Assembly: GCA_934444735.1 (NCBI GenBank)
Contig: CAKSDE010000001.1
Coordinates: 186,001-250,000 of the forward strand
Length of the DNA: 64,000 bases
Source of the DNA: an uncultured Clostridia bacterium
GTDB taxonomy: Bacteria; Bacillota; Clostridia; UBA1381
Direction: 5' to 3'
Both the position numbers and the translations under genes were made by a program. Shown piece by piece: positions 62,948-64,000 of this stretch. How positions within the stretch are numbered: position 1 is the stretch's first letter; each line of letters opens with the position of its first letter. The notes below the pieces were generated by a model. The model made no database searches, was not told the DNA's origin, and was given only the letters and a program-made list of their open reading frames with translations.

Positions 62948-62992
62948 TAAAAAAAATGAGCTGTGAAAAATGTTTTTGCGGCTCATTTTTTT
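62948..62992 (+). terminator. Terminator after the YitT gene
   Basis: Stem AAAAAAATGAGC/GCTCATTTTTTT with inner GTGAAAAA/TTTTTGC pairing; the 3' arm is itself a T run. Confidence 0.85.
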
Positions 62993-62994
62993 AT

Positions 62995-63012
62995 ATCATA
63001 CTCTGGTATGAT
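62995..63012. promoter_or_regulatory. Palindrome overlapping a -35 region (possible operator)
   Basis: ATCATAC-TCTG-GTATGAT, a perfect 7-bp inverted repeat whose right edge overlaps the -35 ATGACA at 63011. Confidence 0.45.
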
Positions 63013-63039
63013 GACAAATGAGGAAATGTATGATAAAAT
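63011..63039 (+). promoter_or_regulatory. Promoter of the MalT-like gene
   Basis: ATGACA (63011-63016), 17 bp, TAAAAT (63034-63039). Confidence 0.6.
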
Positions 63040-63082
63040 ATAATAAAATAAATAATTTCTTATATTTAAGGAGGGAGTGATT

Positions 63083-64000
63083 TTGCTGAAAAAAACGGTT
63101 ATGATTAAACAGGATATAGCTGAAAAGTTCGATTTATTTATGAAAAATGGCAGAGTGCTGCTGATTGCGGCACCGTGCGGATTCGGAAAAACAACGGTTG
63201 TAAAGGAGCTTTTAAAGAATTGCCGTGAGCGTGTGCGTGAGATGAATGCGGACGGTGCGGATTTTTCAAAACTGGAAGATGATAATTCCTACGATGTATT
63301 GGTTATAGATGATTTGCAGACGGTTCAGAGTGCGGAGGATTATCAGATATTATGTAACCTTATAAGGAATTTTCCGCAGAAACGTTTTGTGCTGATGACC
63401 AGGGGAATGATACCGGGCGCGCTTATTCCGTTCAGAATTTCGGGATTGCTCACCGAAATTGAAGAGGAGGAGCTGTTTTTTGATAAGGAAACGGCTTTAA
63501 AATTCTTTGAAAAGTATGGACTAAAGCTTTCCGAGACGGAAATCAGCTCTGTTATGAGCTTGGTTTGGGGCTATCCGATTGCGATGGAGATGTTTGCAAA
63601 GCGTATGGTGCGCGGTGCGGAATACAATAAAAAGCTTGCGCAGGATATACGGTTTGAATTGTATACATATTATGATGAGATGGTGTATAACCGCTTTGAT
63701 TTGCCCGTAAGGCGGTTTCTTTTGGAGCTTGCGCCGTTTGAAAGCTTTGATATTGAGCTTGCAAAGATGGTCAGCGGTGACAGTGAGGCGGGTAAGATAA
63801 TTTCGGCAATACAGAAAAATACGCGAATGATGAAAATGGACGGAGCGGATAATTTCTATTTTTGGCAGATATTCCGTGAATTTCTTATGTGGGAGCAGAA
63901 TCGGGTATACACACCGGAGCAGCAGCGTGCGCTTTACAGCCGCGCGGGACTTTATTATGAACTGCACGCAAACTATGCAAAAGCGCTTGAATTTTACTCT
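63083..64000 (+). CDS. MalT-like STAND ATPase regulator, 5' part
   Basis: At least 306 codons, running off the window. TTG start at 63083 follows AAGGAGGG with 7 nt. The N-terminal NTPase has Walker A LLIAAPCGFGKTTVVKELL (residues about 29-46) and Walker B YDVLVIDDLQTV, then RFVLMTRG and the helical region LLTEIEEEELFFDKETALKFF, as in the STAND domain of MalT/LuxR-family activators. The expected TPR-like sensor and C-terminal LuxR helix-turn-helix would lie beyond 64000. The visible end (YSRAGLYYELHANYAKALEF) is where TPR-like repeats begin. Ligand unknown. Confidence 0.75.
   Translation, partial: MLKKTVMIKQDIAEKFDLFMKNGRVLLIAAPCGFGKTTVVKELLKNCRERVREMNADGADFSKLEDDNSYDVLVIDDLQTVQSAEDYQILCNLIRNFPQKRFVLMTRGMIPGALIPFRISGLLTEIEEEELFFDKETALKFFEKYGLKLSETEISSVMSLVWGYPIAMEMFAKRMVRGAEYNKKLAQDIRFELYTYYDEMVYNRFDLPVRRFLLELAPFESFDIELAKMVSGDSEAGKIISAIQKNTRMMKMDGADNFYFWQIFREFLMWEQNRVYTPEQQRALYSRAGLYYELHANYAKALEFYS

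Overview
The window looks like chromosomal DNA of a spore-forming Firmicute (class Clostridia). Evidence: a hemW-hrcA-grpE-dnaK-dnaJ heat-shock cluster with a perfect CIRCE operator, sporulation genes spoIID and sigH, Gram-positive -35/-10 promoters with 17-bp spacers and strong AGGAGG-type ribosome binding sites, moderate AT-richness, and large secreted proteins carrying S-layer-homology (SLH) domains. The wealth of SLH and beta-helix proteins fits a plant-polysaccharide-using gut clostridium (Oscillospirales or Monoglobales-like); that placement is inference.

Layout. 0.1-9.4 kb: GTP-type PEP carboxykinase, elongation factor P, an acidic zinc-ribbon protein, hemW and the CIRCE-controlled chaperone operon. 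9.48-9.76 kb: a compact locus absent from the long-ORF view, best read as a type I toxin-antitoxin pair (20-aa hydrophobic peptide on the minus strand, convergent antisense RNA on the plus strand). 9.8-18.5 kb: a DnaD-domain gene facing rpoB-rpoC; their promoters point at each other. 18.6-22.9 kb: a 1404-aa BspA-type leucine-rich-repeat surface protein. 22.9-26.5 kb: a GH4 glycosidase, an AraC regulator and an M14-like metallopeptidase. 26.6-44.6 kb: a same-strand run of secreted proteins (two paralogous propeller-like proteins, three paralogous beta-helix proteins, a further SLH protein and a solute-binding lipoprotein). The first propeller ORF and the first beta-helix ORF meet at a T8 run that would permit -1 frameshifting. 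44.7-53.2 kb: YARHG zinc-ribbon protein, DeoR regulator with an organophosphate-type transporter, trmB-apbE, asnB, a GNAT acetyltransferase and spoIID. 53.3-54.7 kb: sigH, a tRNA-like element and a small zinc-ribbon gene. 54.7-60.3 kb (minus): citrate synthase-SGNH hydrolase-sugar isomerase operon, holB, rodA. 60.4-64 kb: pyruvate kinase, a YitT membrane protein and the start of a MalT-like regulator cut by the window end.

How it works together. The housekeeping blocks (chaperones, RNA polymerase, glycolysis/anaplerosis, wall elongation) are conventional. The accessory part is a surface system: SLH domains would hold beta-helix, probably glycan-binding or glycan-cleaving, proteins on the wall; the lipoprotein would capture released sugars; and the intracellular GH4 enzyme, SGNH hydrolase and isomerase could process them. 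All functional links between these genes are inferred from context. Promoters, hairpins and start codons were located by eye; no search or folding program was run.
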